64,000 bases of DNA, from NCBI RefSeq assembly GCF_024622195.1, contig NZ_JANKBI010000001.1:496001-560000 (forward strand). Direction: 5' to 3'. The notes under the pieces were generated by a model. It was not told where the DNA came from and did not search any database. It saw nothing but the letters and a program-made list of their open reading frames with translations. Source of the DNA: Murimonas intestini. GTDB taxonomy: Bacteria; Bacillota; Clostridia; Lachnospirales; Lachnospiraceae. A program made the translations under genes and the position numbers. The first letter of the stretch is position 1. Every line of letters begins with the position of its first letter. Positions 53,364 to 62,283 of this stretch are shown here, one piece after another.

Positions 53364-53690
53364 TTACACCATTGTATCATCACGCAAAACTTCTGCCAGA
53401 TTGATTCTATGTACATTCCGCCAGCCAAGATAATAAGCCAACGCCACGGTTCCCCAAATAACCAGCATAAAAGCAACAATTGGAATCAACGGTGCCTCGG
53501 CAAAAAACTCTCCTGCCTCAAGATAGCTCATTCGCAGCATATACCCCACCACGGCCACCGCTAGCGGCAGGGTGATTAAAATCGGACGCCCGGCAATAAC
53601 AAATGCCTCAATGCAAAACATCTTTCTGATTTCCCCCGGCGCCATCTCGACAGACATATATCTGGCAAATTCCCTATTAGTATTGGCACA
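53364..53690 (-). pseudogene. C-terminal fragment of an FtsX-like ABC permease
   Basis: The minus strand reads REFARYMSVEMAPGEIRKMF, then two membrane helices and NLAEVLRDDTMV, the usual C-terminus of BceB/MacB-like FtsX permeases. Only about 105 of several hundred residues remain. The upstream sequence belongs to an unrelated LPD-type gene, so the break at about 53690 is a recombination junction. Confidence 0.75.
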
Positions 53691-54682
53691 GCACACAGTG
53701 CAGCCGCCTCCTGCTCTGGCAATGATTTCAAATATTCCATACCTTCATCACTTGAATAGAACTGTTGCTGTGCCTCTATGTGTTGGAACAAATCCCCATT
53801 GCCATCCCCAAAATCCTGACGGCCATTATAAGAACAAAGCTCCCCTTCATGCAGATAAAGAATGCGGAACCAGGTTTTGTTATACCCTAAAGTTTCTTTG
53901 TTTTTCCGGGACAGGCACTGCTCATAATCCAAACGTCCAAATAGCAGCACCGCCTCCTGCAGTGTTAAAACCTCTCCTTCTTCCAATCTCATATCTTCAC
54001 TGGAATCCACATATACAAAAGGCTCCATATTATAAGGTATCTCTATTTCTGAGTCTTTTAAGGTCATCAATAGCCTCTGTGTTTCTGCGGATAGCTCTGG
54101 TGATTCAAGAAATCGCCCAAATTCAAGCCATTTCTGAAAACCTTCCTTACCCTTATCAACCAGAAGCTGCATTGCAATTTTTCTTATGTGTTTTTCCTCA
54201 TCCGGATAAAAAGATTCATACCCATCGGGATCAATTCTCTTTTGAAACTGATTGATACTTTCCGCTATTTCCATCACGTCTGCACTCTTATGGAAATCCT
54301 CTTTTTCATTCAACAATTTCCCAGTATCGATCACTTCCAGTTCCGGCATTGCAGATATCAACTCCCTTGCAGCTCGTAGAATTTGCGGATAGTCATCAAA
54401 TCCATACATTGCTTGCAGCATATCCACATCCATCTTCCCCATGTGGACCAACTGAAATTCTTGTAAAAATTCCGGCTGTTTTTGGTCATATACATGGACT
54501 CCAATTCCTTTGACCGCATTAAGGCGTTCTGATGGAATTGCCTCATAAAATTTTACTGCTTCTTCTGCAGATAAAATATCTTCCCGGCACTCACCATAAC
54601 GCGGAAATTCCATACACTCTGCTACATAAAAAGTAATCCGGATACCATTGACGGCATCCTTGCCCATTTTACTGTTTTCCAC
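53576..54682 (-). CDS. LPD/YodL-domain protein, truncated and fused out of frame
   Basis: This is a 368-residue reading. Residues 1 to about 329 resemble large-polyvalent-protein/YodL-type domains carried on integrative elements of gut Firmicutes (FYVAECMEFPRYGECRE, AMYGFDDYPQILRAAREL). Residues after about 330 (PILIGNLPDICL onward) are the FtsX fragment read in another frame, so the native C-terminus is lost. Such proteins are associated with mobile elements; a DNA-modification or antirestriction role is often proposed but not visible here. Confidence 0.65.
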   Translation of the reverse strand: MENSKMGKDAVNGIRITFYVAECMEFPRYGECREDILSAEEAVKFYEAIPSERLNAVKGIGVHVYDQKQPEFLQEFQLVHMGKMDVDMLQAMYGFDDYPQILRAARELISAMPELEVIDTGKLLNEKEDFHKSADVMEIAESINQFQKRIDPDGYESFYPDEEKHIRKIAMQLLVDKGKEGFQKWLEFGRFLESPELSAETQRLLMTLKDSEIEIPYNMEPFVYVDSSEDMRLEEGEVLTLQEAVLLFGRLDYEQCLSRKNKETLGYNKTWFRILYLHEGELCSYNGRQDFGDGNGDLFQHIEAQQQFYSSDEGMEYLKSLPEQEAAALCAVPILIGNLPDICLSRWRRGKSERCFALRHLLLPGVRF

Positions 54683-54760
54683 AAATCTGTCTCCTCTCCA
54701 TTTTTGCCCAAAAAAAGCACTACCATTTAGCGGTAATGCTCAGATTATAGTTAAAATACA

Positions 54761-54791
54761 AGCCATCAGATGATTAAAAAACCTGATGGCT
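54761..54791. terminator. Hairpin between LPD-type gene and small membrane gene
   Basis: AGCCATCAG (54761-54769) pairs with CTGATGGCT (54783-54791) around a 13-nt A-rich loop. A second imperfect stem (GCACTACC with GGTAATGC) lies at about 54716-54739. It probably ends transcription from the gene at 54829. Confidence 0.5.
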
Positions 54792-54828
54792 TATCACTTA
54801 GTTATTAAAATATTTGATAAACTCGGAT

Positions 54829-55146
54829 TTATTTATTGTTCTTCCTTGCCTTATACCATATATAAATACAACTACCTAAAGCTATCATGTACAACACAAC
54901 AAGTACAAGAAATGTAGTGCCTACAGGGTTCATCATTTTGTATACAGGATAAAACGATACTATAATAAATATTGGTACCACTATTCCAAAGATTGCTTTT
55001 TTCCTTGTTGATAAGTATACGTGAGAACCAAGTAATACTATCATCAACAAAAATGATACAAGTTCTGTAATGTCAAAGCCGCCAGTAAATACTCTCATAA
55101 CATATATAATCACTATAGCAATTACAAAACATATAAAAGTTGTCAT
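54829..55146 (-). CDS. Small membrane protein of unknown function
   Basis: This is a 105-residue protein with four hydrophobic segments (about 3-17, 27-43, 50-66 and 77-96) and a basic end (WYKARKNNK). No family was recognised. It is preceded 63 nt upstream by a 27-residue ORF on the same strand. Confidence 0.65.
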   Translation of the reverse strand: MTTFICFVIAIVIIYVMRVFTGGFDITELVSFLLMIVLLGSHVYLSTRKKAIFGIVVPIFIIVSFYPVYKMMNPVGTTFLVLVVLYMIALGSCIYIWYKARKNNK

Positions 55147-55208
55147 AAGCAGCCCCCTTTCTTCTTGAGCAAATTTAACTTTCCCCTACATGACAGACTA
55201 AGATTTTT

Positions 55209-55292
55209 TTAATTTTTTAGAAATTTTCGTACAATCTTCGTAATACGAGGTTCCATAATACCACCGAAAAAATCACAAATAAAATCTAACAT
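55209..55292 (-). CDS. 27-residue ORF with strong RBS
   Basis: The minus strand has AGGAGG (55301-55306), an 8-nt spacer, then an ATG at 55292 and a 27-codon ORF (starting MLDFICDFFGGIMEP, ending RKFLKN). The N-half is hydrophobic and acidic, the C-half basic. It lies between the GNAT gene and a small membrane protein gene on the same strand. It could be a small regulatory, toxic or signalling peptide; no family is recognised. Confidence 0.5.
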   Translation of the reverse strand: MLDFICDFFGGIMEPRITKIVRKFLKN

Positions 55293-55334
55293 ATAGTATT
55301 CCTCCTAGAGTTCAGATTTTTCAGTTTCTGGAAT

Positions 55335-55901
55335 TTACGCATTGCAATACATATCATAAACAATATATCCTTGTATTCCTTCCAATGACCCTTCAAATGT
55401 TTCCTGACACATCATACATCTTGGTTCACTCATTGGATATCCGCTTGTAGGATATATTTTATACTGTGATGATGTCTTGAATCCTATACGATTATAAAAG
55501 TGAAAATCTCCCTCCACGGTAATTCCCTTGAAGCCCAATTCTTTTACTTTTTCAATTCCTAATGTTAACATTGTAATACCAACATGCTTATGAAAATAAT
55601 CTGCATGCACAGAAACTGGAGCTAACATTACAATAGATTTGCTATCTATGTGCTCCCCTTTTGGTGTTCTTGATAAAGGAAAATGTGAAAATAAGAAATG
55701 TCCGACTATTTTCCCATTTAATTCAGCTACAAAAGATAATTCTGGAATATAATATTTAGAGACTCTGATTTCTTCAATCAATGCAATAATGTCTGTTCCA
55801 TCAGAATAACTGGTTCCTTCTTGGAAAGAACGTAACACCAAAGAAATAATATCTTTATAATCCTTTTGTGTTTCTGGGCGTATAGCAATATCATTCCGCA
55901 T
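55335..55901 (-). CDS. GNAT-family N-acetyltransferase
   Basis: This is a 188-residue protein. IAIRPETQKDYKDI at the start, FVAELNGKIVGHFLFS in the middle and the acetyl-CoA-binding segment HKHVGITMLTLGIEKVKE, then FYNRIGFKTS, are GNAT features. The acceptor is unknown. GAGGTGA precedes the ATG. Confidence 0.88.
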   Translation of the reverse strand: MRNDIAIRPETQKDYKDIISLVLRSFQEGTSYSDGTDIIALIEEIRVSKYYIPELSFVAELNGKIVGHFLFSHFPLSRTPKGEHIDSKSIVMLAPVSVHADYFHKHVGITMLTLGIEKVKELGFKGITVEGDFHFYNRIGFKTSSQYKIYPTSGYPMSEPRCMMCQETFEGSLEGIQGYIVYDMYCNA

Positions 55902-56020
55902 ATATTCACCTCAACTTCAAATTTAGAATATCCAACCGATTTGGTTAAACATTACCATACCTAAGATTCCCCCTACAGATAAACACAATAAATACAATTA
56001 GGGTGTCGTACAATTTATCT

Positions 56021-56518
56021 CTATTTGACAATGCTATTTACTATAGACTTAAACTGAGTGGAAAGTTCTTTTGGTGTGCCGATTAAATCATTATTAGCAA
56101 CCTCCATTACCTCTCGTAAATCAACTAAATCTTCGCGCATAAACAATTCACATAAGTATCGCTTCATTCTGCCGTTGTTGTACTTTTCTAAAGCTATCAT
56201 TAAAAGATTTTTTCGCTCTTCATATTCTTGATACCAAATATCAAATCCGTTTTCCAATATACATTGGCAAGCCTTAGTATAATGTTCATTAGTATTTAGG
56301 TCACTGAAGTCTCCGATTTTTTTTACTTTTTCACAAGGAAATTCATTACATAATGCACAATGAAGAATTTGCTTTTCCTTACAACATTTAGAGATCTTAC
56401 ATGGTTCAGAATAATAACCATTTTGAGAGCAACCAGAACAGGCACTATTCCCGTTCACGATATGACGATTACACAAAGCACACATAATACCACAATAGCC
56501 ATAAGGTAAATCGTACAT
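56021..56518 (-). CDS. DUF3795 cysteine-rich protein
   Basis: This is a 165-residue protein. The N-terminal half carries many Cys residues in pairs (YGYCGIMCALCN, ACSGCSQNG, CCKEKQILHCALC, FPCEKV), the DUF3795 pattern, probably binding zinc. The rest is helical. AAAGGAGGTGC precedes the ATG. Its function is not known. The group II intron lies directly upstream. Confidence 0.85.
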   Translation of the reverse strand: MYDLPYGYCGIMCALCNRHIVNGNSACSGCSQNGYYSEPCKISKCCKEKQILHCALCNEFPCEKVKKIGDFSDLNTNEHYTKACQCILENGFDIWYQEYEERKNLLMIALEKYNNGRMKRYLCELFMREDLVDLREVMEVANNDLIGTPKELSTQFKSIVNSIVK

Positions 56519-56559
56519 TTCAGCACCTCCTTTAAATTTTCTGATTTTTCACTCAGATA

Positions 56560-57130
56560 GTCGAGTAGACAAGTGGCTCACGCCGCAAGCCCCTCACAGA
56601 TCCGTACATGCGCTTTTACGCATACGGCTCCTCATAATAACATTCGCTTTTAGAATAGACTAACATATATCTTTGGTTTGGCAAGCGGATACACTTTCAG
56701 CATATCTATAAACCCTTCCCATGTGTAGCTTTTCATCTGACTACAGCTTCGCAATCAGTTCTTTTGCTGGCAGGTCATTGTTGTCATACACATCTAGTTG
56801 ATGAAGCGTACTTGTTTCCAAGAAGCAATAGGCTCTCCTCAGTTGACAATTAACCACTATGTCAAGCATGATTGGCTCTTTGACCACGCAGTGCCGACGA
56901 ACTCTCACCATAGCGAGTTAGCCGATGTTGCTTTCCGCACCAGTTAAGGCGTCAGCCCTCTGAAATTCAACTTTTCGAGGCTCAATCGCATTGCAACCCT
57001 ACTAGCTTGCTGTCTACGCTTCGCAACAATCATTACTGATTACCACGCAAGACTCGCTACTGCTGGTTGGTTAGACCTTAAACAGACCGGATTTGCACCT
57101 GTTAGGTTAATTGCCCTTTGCTGGGCGCAC
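56560..57130 (-). mobile_element. ORF-less group II intron
   Basis: On the minus strand the element begins GTGCGCCCAG at 57130, the usual 5' end of a group II intron. About 570 nt of structured, stop-rich sequence follow with no reverse transcriptase gene. Domain V is recognised at 56599-56630 (GAGCCGTATGCG, TAAAA loop, GCGCATGTACGG), with the AGC triad, and domain VI leads to CTACTCGACTAT near 56560. The 3' boundary is approximate. It would need a maturase from elsewhere to splice. Confidence 0.75.
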
Positions 57131-57159
57131 AGCTGGAATTTGTCTATTCCACATTATGT

Positions 57160-57411
57160 TTATTTTGCGTGTTTCTTCTCATCTTTCAAGGCTTTCATAT
57201 ACTCTGTTGAGTTGCAATTCGGACACCTCAATTTCCTATCTTCAGCGGCGTTCACTGCTATCAGTGAACGTAAAAAGCTTGGTTTAAAAGAACGGTGACA
57301 TTTAGAGCATATATAATGATATTTTCTCCAAACATAAAAATGAATTAACAGAGCACCTATAATAACTCCGGCAACAAGAATCCAAAATACATTGTCAGCT
57401 ATAACACACAC
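57160..57411 (-). CDS. Small membrane protein with zinc ribbon
   Basis: This is an about 83-residue protein. One membrane helix (about residues 8-25) precedes a two-CxxC zinc ribbon (ICSKCHRSF and LRCPNCNSTEYM). The GTG start at 57411 overlaps the AGGAGG, so the true start is uncertain. It lies just upstream of the intron. Confidence 0.68.
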   Translation of the reverse strand: MCVIADNVFWILVAGVIIGALLIHFYVWRKYHYICSKCHRSFKPSFLRSLIAVNAAEDRKLRCPNCNSTEYMKALKDEKKHAK

Positions 57412-57457
57412 CTCCTATCATATAAATAACCTTCATTGCAAATTCTATGTTGTCAAA

Positions 57458-57853
57458 TCAGCTTAAACACCATTTCACAATATTTGTAATCAGTTTTGTT
57501 GGCAATGCTTTATTATAAGGAAAATAGATTGCATTTTTCTTTGTGACAAATTCATTTAACTCGGATGCAAATTCTCCAATAGCTTCAATCCCTACATAAA
57601 AACTAATATGTTTTTTACAAGCAGAAAAGGAGACAGATTTTCCTTCTTTTTCATAATACGGCATACTCCATAATATACGTTCACTTATACATGGAACACT
57701 ATTTTGCAATGTAATCATCATTTCTTTTAAATGGGAATGTATATCTAATGGTTGCGAATCTATATATTCTAATACTGTTTCAGGTGTTTTTCCGCAATAA
57801 TGTCCCTGATTTGTTCTTTTAAACTCCCTTCCACATTTGGGGCATATCCACAT
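57458..57853 (-). CDS. DUF1801-like protein with N-terminal zinc ribbon
   Basis: This is a 131-residue protein. MWICPKCGREF then GHYCG forms a short zinc ribbon; the rest is a DUF1801/YdhG-type fold (SERILWSMPYYEKEGKSV, CKKHISFYVG, NAIYFPYNKALPTKLI). The family includes frataxin-like iron chaperone candidates, but this is not proven. A broken relative lies at 47108-47260. Confidence 0.8.
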   Translation of the reverse strand: MWICPKCGREFKRTNQGHYCGKTPETVLEYIDSQPLDIHSHLKEMMITLQNSVPCISERILWSMPYYEKEGKSVSFSACKKHISFYVGIEAIGEFASELNEFVTKKNAIYFPYNKALPTKLITNIVKWCLS

Positions 57854-57956
57854 ATTTTATTTTCTCCTCAACTTCAAATTTTCCAGACAAGCTGGACGTT
57901 TGCATGCAGATTATACTGCGGCACCTCTTTCCATAATAGGACTCTTTTAAAACTGA

Positions 57957-58508
57957 TTACATTGGTTTTAGATTTTTATTGAGCCTGTCCACCATCCAGA
58001 CAATTCGCTTTTCCCGTCCGGCATCTGTCTTTGCGTCAAAATATGCCCGTGTATAAGTCTTCTTTACGGATGGAGACATCGCTTGAAAATTTGTGTGAGC
58101 GGGTTCGTGCCCTTCCAACAATGCAGACAGGCAGGCAATCTGTTCCTCTGTAATGATTGCCAGAGGATTTGAAGCATCCCACTGACCGTTCTTCTTGGCC
58201 TCATCTATCTTCTTCCTGCCAAAGTCAGTCATAAGCCCTTGTTCCTCAAGCTTTTTCACCAGCGCCTTGTTCTTCTCAGACCATTTGCTGTTCTTTCTGC
58301 GCAGAGAAAAATACTTCTTGTATGTCTTATCATCAATCTTTTCCATCTGTCCATCAATCCAGCCAAAACAGAGAGCTTCTTCCAGGGCCTCTCCTGCTTT
58401 TATAGTTTTTGGCCCACCAGCTTTACCAAACAAAAGCCAAATACCATCATTTATAAGACAATGTTCACTGAGCCATTCACGAAATTCTTTTCTATTGTCA
58501 AATTTCAT
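57957..58508 (-). CDS. YdeI/OmdA-like protein
   Basis: This is a 183-residue protein, based on ATG 58508; in-frame starts at 58556 and 58604 are also possible, and the AAGGAGG lies 19 nt or more upstream of 58508, so the start is not settled. Motifs of the YdeI family are seen: FREWLSEHCLINDGIW, ALEEALCFGWIDGQ, YFSLRRKNSKWSEKNK and a C-terminal AYFDAKTDAGREKRI. The function is poorly defined; bacteriocin-protection is reported for some members. Confidence 0.82.
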   Translation of the reverse strand: MKFDNRKEFREWLSEHCLINDGIWLLFGKAGGPKTIKAGEALEEALCFGWIDGQMEKIDDKTYKKYFSLRRKNSKWSEKNKALVKKLEEQGLMTDFGRKKIDEAKKNGQWDASNPLAIITEEQIACLSALLEGHEPAHTNFQAMSPSVKKTYTRAYFDAKTDAGREKRIVWMVDRLNKNLKPM

Positions 58509-58779
58509 TGTTTCGCTTATGATATATCCCTCCTTATCGTTTGCTTTGCTCGCCATAAGCGTGCAATTACTAATTTTTCTACTGACTAAACGGGTATTTA
58601 TCAATCTATCATTATACTATCGATCCCTGTAAATTCGGGAACGATGATAGATTGAATATCTTGTTTTATCTCTTTCTTTACATGGGTGATACAACACTCT
58701 TTCAATCCGCCAATCGGAGCTAACATAAATTATCTACAACCACTTTTTTATTTATTGTATCTGCCGGCTCTGAAATAAA

Positions 58780-59637
58780 TCAGCATAACATACCATGCAG
58801 ACTCAGAAAATGAGTAATTGACTCTGCTATCATTTCCGGCTCTTCTCTATGTACATAGTGACCACATGGCAGATTAATAAATTTTACATGCTCGTTTGTC
58901 GAAAAATACTCTTGGTGGATCTTTCCCCACGTAGGGATCTGCTTCAGGTTTTCTTTGTCATAGGATAGAAAACAGAGCACTGGCAGAGACGGGGATTTAC
59001 CCTCTCCTACTTTAAGAGCATTTCTTTTTATAAAATAAATTTCATCAACCATATTTCTACTAAGCAGCTGCTTCGAGGTAATCCTATACATTTCTGCCTG
59101 CTGCTTTTTGTTAAGGAGATTATTCTTCACTACTGGATGGCTTTTTGTCATAACTCTAGCAGCGGGTCTGCGCAATAAGTGTGCAATCCACACCATTGGG
59201 GAAAGAAATAACGGAGTCTCTAACGAACGATAAGCCTCAGGTACTGCCATATCAAGTCCTATAATGGACTTGATTTCGTCTGGATATTTTTGTGTCCAAT
59301 ATATAACCTCCAAACCAGACATTGAATGAGCGGCTGGAATAAACGGTCCCGTGATATCCGCTTTTTTTAATGCTTTCCGCGTTTCTTCCAAAATAGTATC
59401 AATATCTCTGGAAAGTCCGGTTTGTCCGCTCCACCCATATCCGGGACGTTCGACTACCACCATATTGATTCTCCCTGCCAGGAGGTGCCACAACGGTTTA
59501 AAATCATAAGTTGGACATTCTGTACCAGAACCTGATAAAAATACAATTGTATTTTTATGATCTGCTGTCTGTTGGGGTATGTGATAAACATGCATATATG
59601 TATCATTTACTTTAACAATTTTCCCTGGTGCCTGCAT
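58780..59637 (-). CDS. Alpha/beta-fold hydrolase
   Basis: This is a 285-residue protein starting at ATG 59637 (GGAGG 5 nt upstream); an ATG 12 nt earlier is less well placed. Motifs: oxyanion region VFLSGSGTE, VVVERPGYGWS, nucleophile elbow PAAHSMSGLEV and catalytic His in LPCGHYVHREEP. The acid residue is probably in FLSYDKEN. There is no signal peptide; substrate unknown. Confidence 0.88.
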   Translation of the reverse strand: MQAPGKIVKVNDTYMHVYHIPQQTADHKNTIVFLSGSGTECPTYDFKPLWHLLAGRINMVVVERPGYGWSGQTGLSRDIDTILEETRKALKKADITGPFIPAAHSMSGLEVIYWTQKYPDEIKSIIGLDMAVPEAYRSLETPLFLSPMVWIAHLLRRPAARVMTKSHPVVKNNLLNKKQQAEMYRITSKQLLSRNMVDEIYFIKRNALKVGEGKSPSLPVLCFLSYDKENLKQIPTWGKIHQEYFSTNEHVKFINLPCGHYVHREEPEMIAESITHFLSLHGMLC

Positions 59638-59855
59638 TCTTTCCTCCATTCCTGGTCATACCAGAACTTATTCTTTTCCTGTATATTAATTGTAGGTTCT
59701 GATCTTTATCTTTATTCATCTTACCACAATACAGCAGCACTAGCAATCAACCGCTTTGAATCGTAAACAATCATCCTCTGAACTTGAAAAAAGGTATATC
59801 CTTAATAAATCAGCTTTTCTTCGCACTTATCTGGTGTTTTTGAACCAGAATCTGG

Positions 59856-59883
59856 AAATCCTCCCAGGCAGATGGGAGGATTT
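59856..59883. terminator. Hairpin downstream of antitoxin relic
   Basis: AAATCCTCCCA (59856-59866) pairs perfectly with TGGGAGGATTT (59873-59883) around a 6-nt loop. Short A and T runs are part of the stem. It is a possible bidirectional terminator for the relic and for transcription entering from either side. The remaining gap 59650-59855 shows nothing else definite. Confidence 0.6.
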
Positions 59884-59888
59884 CAACC

Positions 59889-60115
59889 TTATATTTCACT
59901 TAACCGTTCCTTTAGCGCTTTTCTTGCCTCTCCTACGTTCATTGTTTTTTCTCCATTCAGACGTTCCTGCTCTGCCTACAAAACACGTCCCCGAAGTTCC
60001 AGGATCTGTTCCCGTTTTTCATAAGCTTCAATACTCATTAGAACCATATCACCTTCTCTGTTTTTTGTTATATAAATAGGCTCTTTTGATTCTTCCGCAA
60101 CTGCTTCGTAAGCGA
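59889..60115 (-). pseudogene. Broken Phd/YefM-like antitoxin gene
   Basis: The minus strand reads SKEPIYITKNREGDMVLMS then IEAYEKREQILELRGRVL, the conserved core of Phd/YefM antitoxins, followed by an in-frame TAG at 59976-59978. The frame then continues as AEQERLNGEKTMN and RKALKERLSEI to a stop at 59889. The N-terminal DNA-binding part is frameshifted or lost. No partner toxin is visible. Confidence 0.72.
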
Positions 60116-60184
60116 AACAAATTTCCCGACTAAATTATCATTCGATATCAATGTTATACAGGTTCAGTTTTCTCAGCTTTTTTA

Positions 60185-62050
60185 TTAGGAAGCTGCCGTA
60201 ATCTCAACTTGTTTCCCACTGAAGGCAACTCCGTACTTGAAAATCGTCTTAATACCCTTGGCAGACATATCAGTATTGTACTTACGATCCTCAATCTGCG
60301 CCAAAGCCGTTTCTGAGAGTTGCTTTAATTTATCACCAGAAAAATTCTTAACAGCCTTAAGCTCAATCAAAATGCCAGGCATCTTTTCCGACTTAGGCAA
60401 TAATTGAATATCGTATCGGCCTTCGCCCGACTCCCCATTCGAGCTGATGAAGTAGCGGTTATCCATCATAGCGCAGAGACCCAGAACAAATCCATGGTAA
60501 AAGTTTTCTCCGGCAGTATCGTAGCAGCTTACCGATTGAAGTAGAAGCTTGTGCATCTCCTTTTGCAGCCGCTGTACATCATTGGAAAACAACGCTTCTT
60601 GAATTGATATCGCAGTAGCCTGGGGAATGATATCCGTTAATTTCTGCAGGATCTCTTTGTTATAGACAAACGCAATCTCCTGGTTAGGCAATGCCACCTC
60701 ACACATATAATCGCCGCTAAAAGCAGGCTCTACCTTTACAACTTTCAAATATCCGGCAACCAAAAGAAAGCTGTACACAGAGGAAGGGTTGTTTCGAATC
60801 TGCGGATAAATAACGCCGGTGTCAATATACGTTAGAAAAGACTCTCCCTGTAATAAAGCATTAAGGCGTTTATAGATATCTTCTCCTGCATTTGCCAGGA
60901 CTTCGCCGATAATCTCGTTGCTGCCGGTTGACTGCCAAAAGGCTTTGGGCTGACAATGATTTCTAAAATAATTAATAACAGACCACGGGTTGAATATTTC
61001 CGAATCTCCAAACCGATACCCGTCGTACCATGTACAGATTTCCCCATACTTCTCTTCTGCATGATAATAGCGGGCAATCGCTTGTACCTCTGCCGGAGTA
61101 AAGCCAAAATATTCGCTATATCGACTATCCAAAATTGAATTGACTGCAAGATTATTTAACCCGCTGAAAATACTTTCTTTTGCGACACGAAGAATACCAG
61201 TTAAAAAACCATATGAAAGATGTCGGTTATCCTTCAAACCGCCTGAAAACAGGTTGCGCATAAAGAGAATCACGTCATCGTAAAAGCCTCTCATATGCCC
61301 CTGCTGGATCAGCGTATCATATTCATCGATAATAATAATCGGCGGTATCCCATAATACTCGTCCAGCATTTGAGAGAGTCTTTGCAGGGCCATCATCATG
61401 TCCGTGCTGTCCGCATTCCCCTCCATAATAGCTTTAAAATATGTTTTCTCATATTTGCTGCACTGTTCGCTTTCTAATAGCTCACTGTGGCGTTCAAACT
61501 CCTGCCTCAGAATCTTGTAGATTTGATCATAGGTTTCCTCCCAGGTTTCCCGTTTTACATCCTTAAAGGTGATAAAAATCACTGGATATTTCCCCTGATA
61601 GTCGCGGTATTTTTTTCCACATTGCCAAATCTTTTTGTCTGTGAAATAAACTGAAGTATCTTCGTCCGTCTTTTCAAAAAAGGTACGAAACATATCCATA
61701 TTCAAAGTCTTTCCAAAACGACGCGGACGGGTAAACAAAGAGACCATTGGCCGCTCGTCCAAAAAATCCTTGATCATCATAGTCTTATCAACATAATAGT
61801 ATTCCGATGAAGCTAACCGGTAATCCGAAATTCCAACCGGTAGCGGCAGGTTAGATGGCATTTTGCTTTTTCTATATACGCCAGTCTTAATCCGGCTGTC
61901 TGCAGGTTTTTCGGCATCTGTAGGAATCACCCAACTGCGGCCATTCTTATGAGCCCCCTTTATCCGCCCCGCTTTGCATAGGACTGTTACTCTACGTTCT
62001 GTGATCCCCCACAGCATTGCGGCTTCCTTCACGGTCATGGTATTGCACAT
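60185..62050 (-). CDS. HTH-AAA ATPase-PD(D/E)XK nuclease-like fusion protein
   Basis: This is a 621-residue protein. Residues 1-50 are a MerR/excisionase-like helix-turn-helix (MTVKEAAMLWGITERRV, GRSWVIP). An AAA-ATPase_like domain follows, with a variant P loop region TRPRRFGKTLNMDM and Walker B IIIIDEYDTL. The C-terminal domain has GRYDIQLLP and GILIELKAVK, the Asp and Glu-x-Lys of PD-(D/E)XK nucleases. AAA-ATPase_like/DUF1703 proteins are common in anaerobes with unclear roles; an HTH at the N-terminus is less usual. Confidence 0.9.
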   Translation of the reverse strand: MCNTMTVKEAAMLWGITERRVTVLCKAGRIKGAHKNGRSWVIPTDAEKPADSRIKTGVYRKSKMPSNLPLPVGISDYRLASSEYYYVDKTMMIKDFLDERPMVSLFTRPRRFGKTLNMDMFRTFFEKTDEDTSVYFTDKKIWQCGKKYRDYQGKYPVIFITFKDVKRETWEETYDQIYKILRQEFERHSELLESEQCSKYEKTYFKAIMEGNADSTDMMMALQRLSQMLDEYYGIPPIIIIDEYDTLIQQGHMRGFYDDVILFMRNLFSGGLKDNRHLSYGFLTGILRVAKESIFSGLNNLAVNSILDSRYSEYFGFTPAEVQAIARYYHAEEKYGEICTWYDGYRFGDSEIFNPWSVINYFRNHCQPKAFWQSTGSNEIIGEVLANAGEDIYKRLNALLQGESFLTYIDTGVIYPQIRNNPSSVYSFLLVAGYLKVVKVEPAFSGDYMCEVALPNQEIAFVYNKEILQKLTDIIPQATAISIQEALFSNDVQRLQKEMHKLLLQSVSCYDTAGENFYHGFVLGLCAMMDNRYFISSNGESGEGRYDIQLLPKSEKMPGILIELKAVKNFSGDKLKQLSETALAQIEDRKYNTDMSAKGIKTIFKYGVAFSGKQVEITAAS

Positions 62051-62118
62051 AGTTACACCTTCTTTCTTGGAATTCCCTATATTTGAATTATACAGGAAGC
62101 TCCTAAGTTCTATAAATT

Positions 62119-62159
62119 AGTATACTTTCAATTCGGAATAAAATCAACATTATTCGGAA
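62119..62159 (-). promoter_or_regulatory. Promoter of HTH-AAA gene with direct repeats
   Basis: On the minus strand TTGATT (62142-62147) and TATACT (62119-62124) are 17 nt apart. ATTCGGAA occurs twice on the plus strand (62131-62138 and 62152-62159), 21 nt apart, bracketing the -35 box, as expected for an operator. Confidence 0.65.
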
Positions 62160-62235
62160 CAAAGGCGGATGGCAAAATCGGCAGCATCGTGTCCAAGAAC
62201 GGTTTGAGATACCAATTTATTCAAAAGACAACAAG

Positions 62236-62267
62236 AGCCAGGAGAATTAACCTCCTGGCTGCTTTTT
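62236..62267 (+). terminator. Rho-independent terminator near queA 3' end
   Basis: AGCCAGGAG (62236-62244) pairs with CTCCTGGCT (62252-62260), loop AATTAAC, followed by GCTTTTT on the plus strand. It lies just beyond the queA stop (62284, minus strand), where the stem could also serve queA, though the minus-strand T run is poor. Confidence 0.6.
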
Positions 62268-62283
62268 GTGTAAACTGTACGGT

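Noticed and set aside
58601..58726. 41-codon minus-strand ORF upstream of the YdeI-like gene
   Set aside because: No ribosome binding site and no recognised family; it may be a fragment of a lost gene, but support is too weak.
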